Source of the DNA: Bacillota bacterium | Lineage (GTDB): Bacteria > Bacillota_E > Symbiobacteriia > Symbiobacteriales > Symbiobacteriaceae | Assembly: GCA_003242675.1 (NCBI GenBank) | Contig: QGVE01000127.1 | Span: 1-7,638 of the forward strand | DNA: 7,638 nucleotides | Reading direction: 5' to 3' | Shown: positions 7,023 to 7,638 of the stretch, piece by piece | Layout of the letters: each line of letters begins with the position of its first letter | Numbering within the stretch: position 1 is the stretch's first letter | Position numbers and translations under genes: made by a program | Notes under the pieces: generated by a model | Told to the model about the DNA's origin: nothing | What the model saw: only the letters and a program-made list of their open reading frames with translations | The model's database searches: none

Positions 7023-7051
7023 TGGGCGGAATACAGGGGGAGGAAGGCCAC

Positions 7052-7638
7052 ATGCGCATGCCGCGATTCCGCCGCGCCGGCGCGGTTATGGCCATCGTGC
7101 TGACCGCGGCGCTCCTGGCCGCGTGCAGCCGGCGACCGGCACCCGCGGACGAAACGTTCACGGTGCGATTCACCGAGGTGATCCACTCCATCTTCTACGC
7201 CCCGCAATACGTGGCGCAGGCCAAGGGGTTCTTTGCGGAAGAAGGGCTCGAGGTCGTCGCCTCCACGGCCCAGGGCTCGGACCGGGGCGTGGCGGCCCTG
7301 CTGGCCGGGACCGCCGACATCGCCATGGTCGGGCCGGAGACCGCCGTCTTCGTCCACAATCAGGATTCACCGGTCAAGGTCAAGATCTTCGCCCAGCTCA
7401 CCGCGCGGGATGGATCCTTCCTCCTGGCCCGGGAGAAGCCCGACGGCGAGTTCTCGTGGACCGACGTGAAGGGCAAGTCCATCATCGGCTGGCGGCCGGG
7501 TTCGATGCCGCAGCTGGTGGCTGAGGCCATCCTCCGGCAGCACGGCCTGGATCCGGAAACCGACGTGGAGTACATCGACAACCTGGCGGCGCCGGCCATG
7601 GTGGGAGCGTTCCTGAGCGGGCAGGGGGATTACATACA
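7052..7638 (+). CDS. ABC transporter substrate-binding lipoprotein, NMT1/THI5/SsuA-like (3' end outside window)
   Basis: The 195 residues seen are the N-terminal lobe of a periplasmic-binding-type lipoprotein. A basic start (MRMPRFRR) and hydrophobic stretch (11-24) lead to the lipobox LLAAC with the lipidated Cys at 25, so the mature protein is anchored outside the membrane. The family hallmark FTEVIHSIFYAPQYVAQAKG (40-59), then FFAEEGLEVV, is followed by LLAGTADIAMVGPETAVF (83-100) and DVKGKSIIGWRPGSMPQL (138-155), the ligand-cleft segments of nitrate/sulfonate/pyrimidine-precursor binders. About 130-140 residues are missing beyond the window edge. The FYAPQYVA form resembles putative binders such as Bacillus YtlA, whose ligand is not clear, so the substrate cannot be named. 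A strong ribosome site precedes ATG 7052. Permease and ATPase genes are expected downstream, outside the window. Confidence 0.9.
   Translation, partial: MRMPRFRRAGAVMAIVLTAALLAACSRRPAPADETFTVRFTEVIHSIFYAPQYVAQAKGFFAEEGLEVVASTAQGSDRGVAALLAGTADIAMVGPETAVFVHNQDSPVKVKIFAQLTARDGSFLLAREKPDGEFSWTDVKGKSIIGWRPGSMPQLVAEAILRQHGLDPETDVEYIDNLAAPAMVGAFLSGQGDYI

Noticed and set aside
6900..7050. TPP, cobalamin or guanidine-I riboswitch ahead of the lipoprotein gene
   Set aside because: None of the conserved core strings of these classes is present as far as I can see by eye.
6433..7524. A 363-residue plus-strand open frame
   Set aside because: It runs antisense to the EIIA-Glc gene and then out of frame through the lipoprotein gene. 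Both have strong family motifs in their own frames.

Overview
The window looks like chromosomal DNA of a high-GC, endospore-forming Firmicute, most likely a relative of Symbiobacterium. The DNA is very GC-rich, with many GTG and TTG starts preceded by strong GGAGG-type ribosome binding sites. Yet it carries a complete sporulation sigma factor SigK, including its N-terminal pro-sequence. The genus is my inference; I could run no search.

Layout from left to right. Positions 1-3208 (minus strand) hold two dipeptide/oligopeptide-type ABC permease genes that overlap by four bases. The upstream one (2390-3121, homology reaching about 3202) has lost its N-terminus at a sharp junction. The downstream one (2393 to beyond base 1) is not an ordinary OppC/DppC permease. 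After about 300 permease residues and an extra membrane segment, the frame runs on with no stop for roughly 460 more codons to the window edge. That extension looks extracytoplasmic: an NTF2-like domain, a peptidase-MA-like (gluzincin-fold) domain whose HExxH motif is degenerate, and the start of a second NTF2-like domain. The last 120 or so bases at the left edge are abnormally C-rich and may be a contig-end artefact.

Positions 3302-4105 are the sigK unit (minus strand): a SigmaK-type promoter, a strong ribosome binding site, an uninterrupted coding region and a GC-rich hairpin terminator. From 4113 to 5015 the plus strand carries a small unrecognised ORF and a GNAT acetyltransferase. The latter meets a minus-strand NTF2-like gene tail to tail, with both TAG stops inside one palindrome.

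Positions 5517-6863 (minus strand) hold a PTS EIIA-Glc-type phosphocarrier followed by a protein with an N-terminal HEPN-like region and two CBS domains, each followed by a hairpin. At 7052 a divergent plus-strand gene begins: a lipoprotein of the NMT1/THI5/SsuA-like substrate-binding family, cut by the window end.

The genes do not form one pathway. The parts most worth a second look are the permease with a pseudo-protease-like exodomain, the truncation junction beside sigK, and the HEPN-CBS protein beside EIIA-Glc. I saw no tRNA, rRNA, CRISPR array, transposase or complete mobile element.
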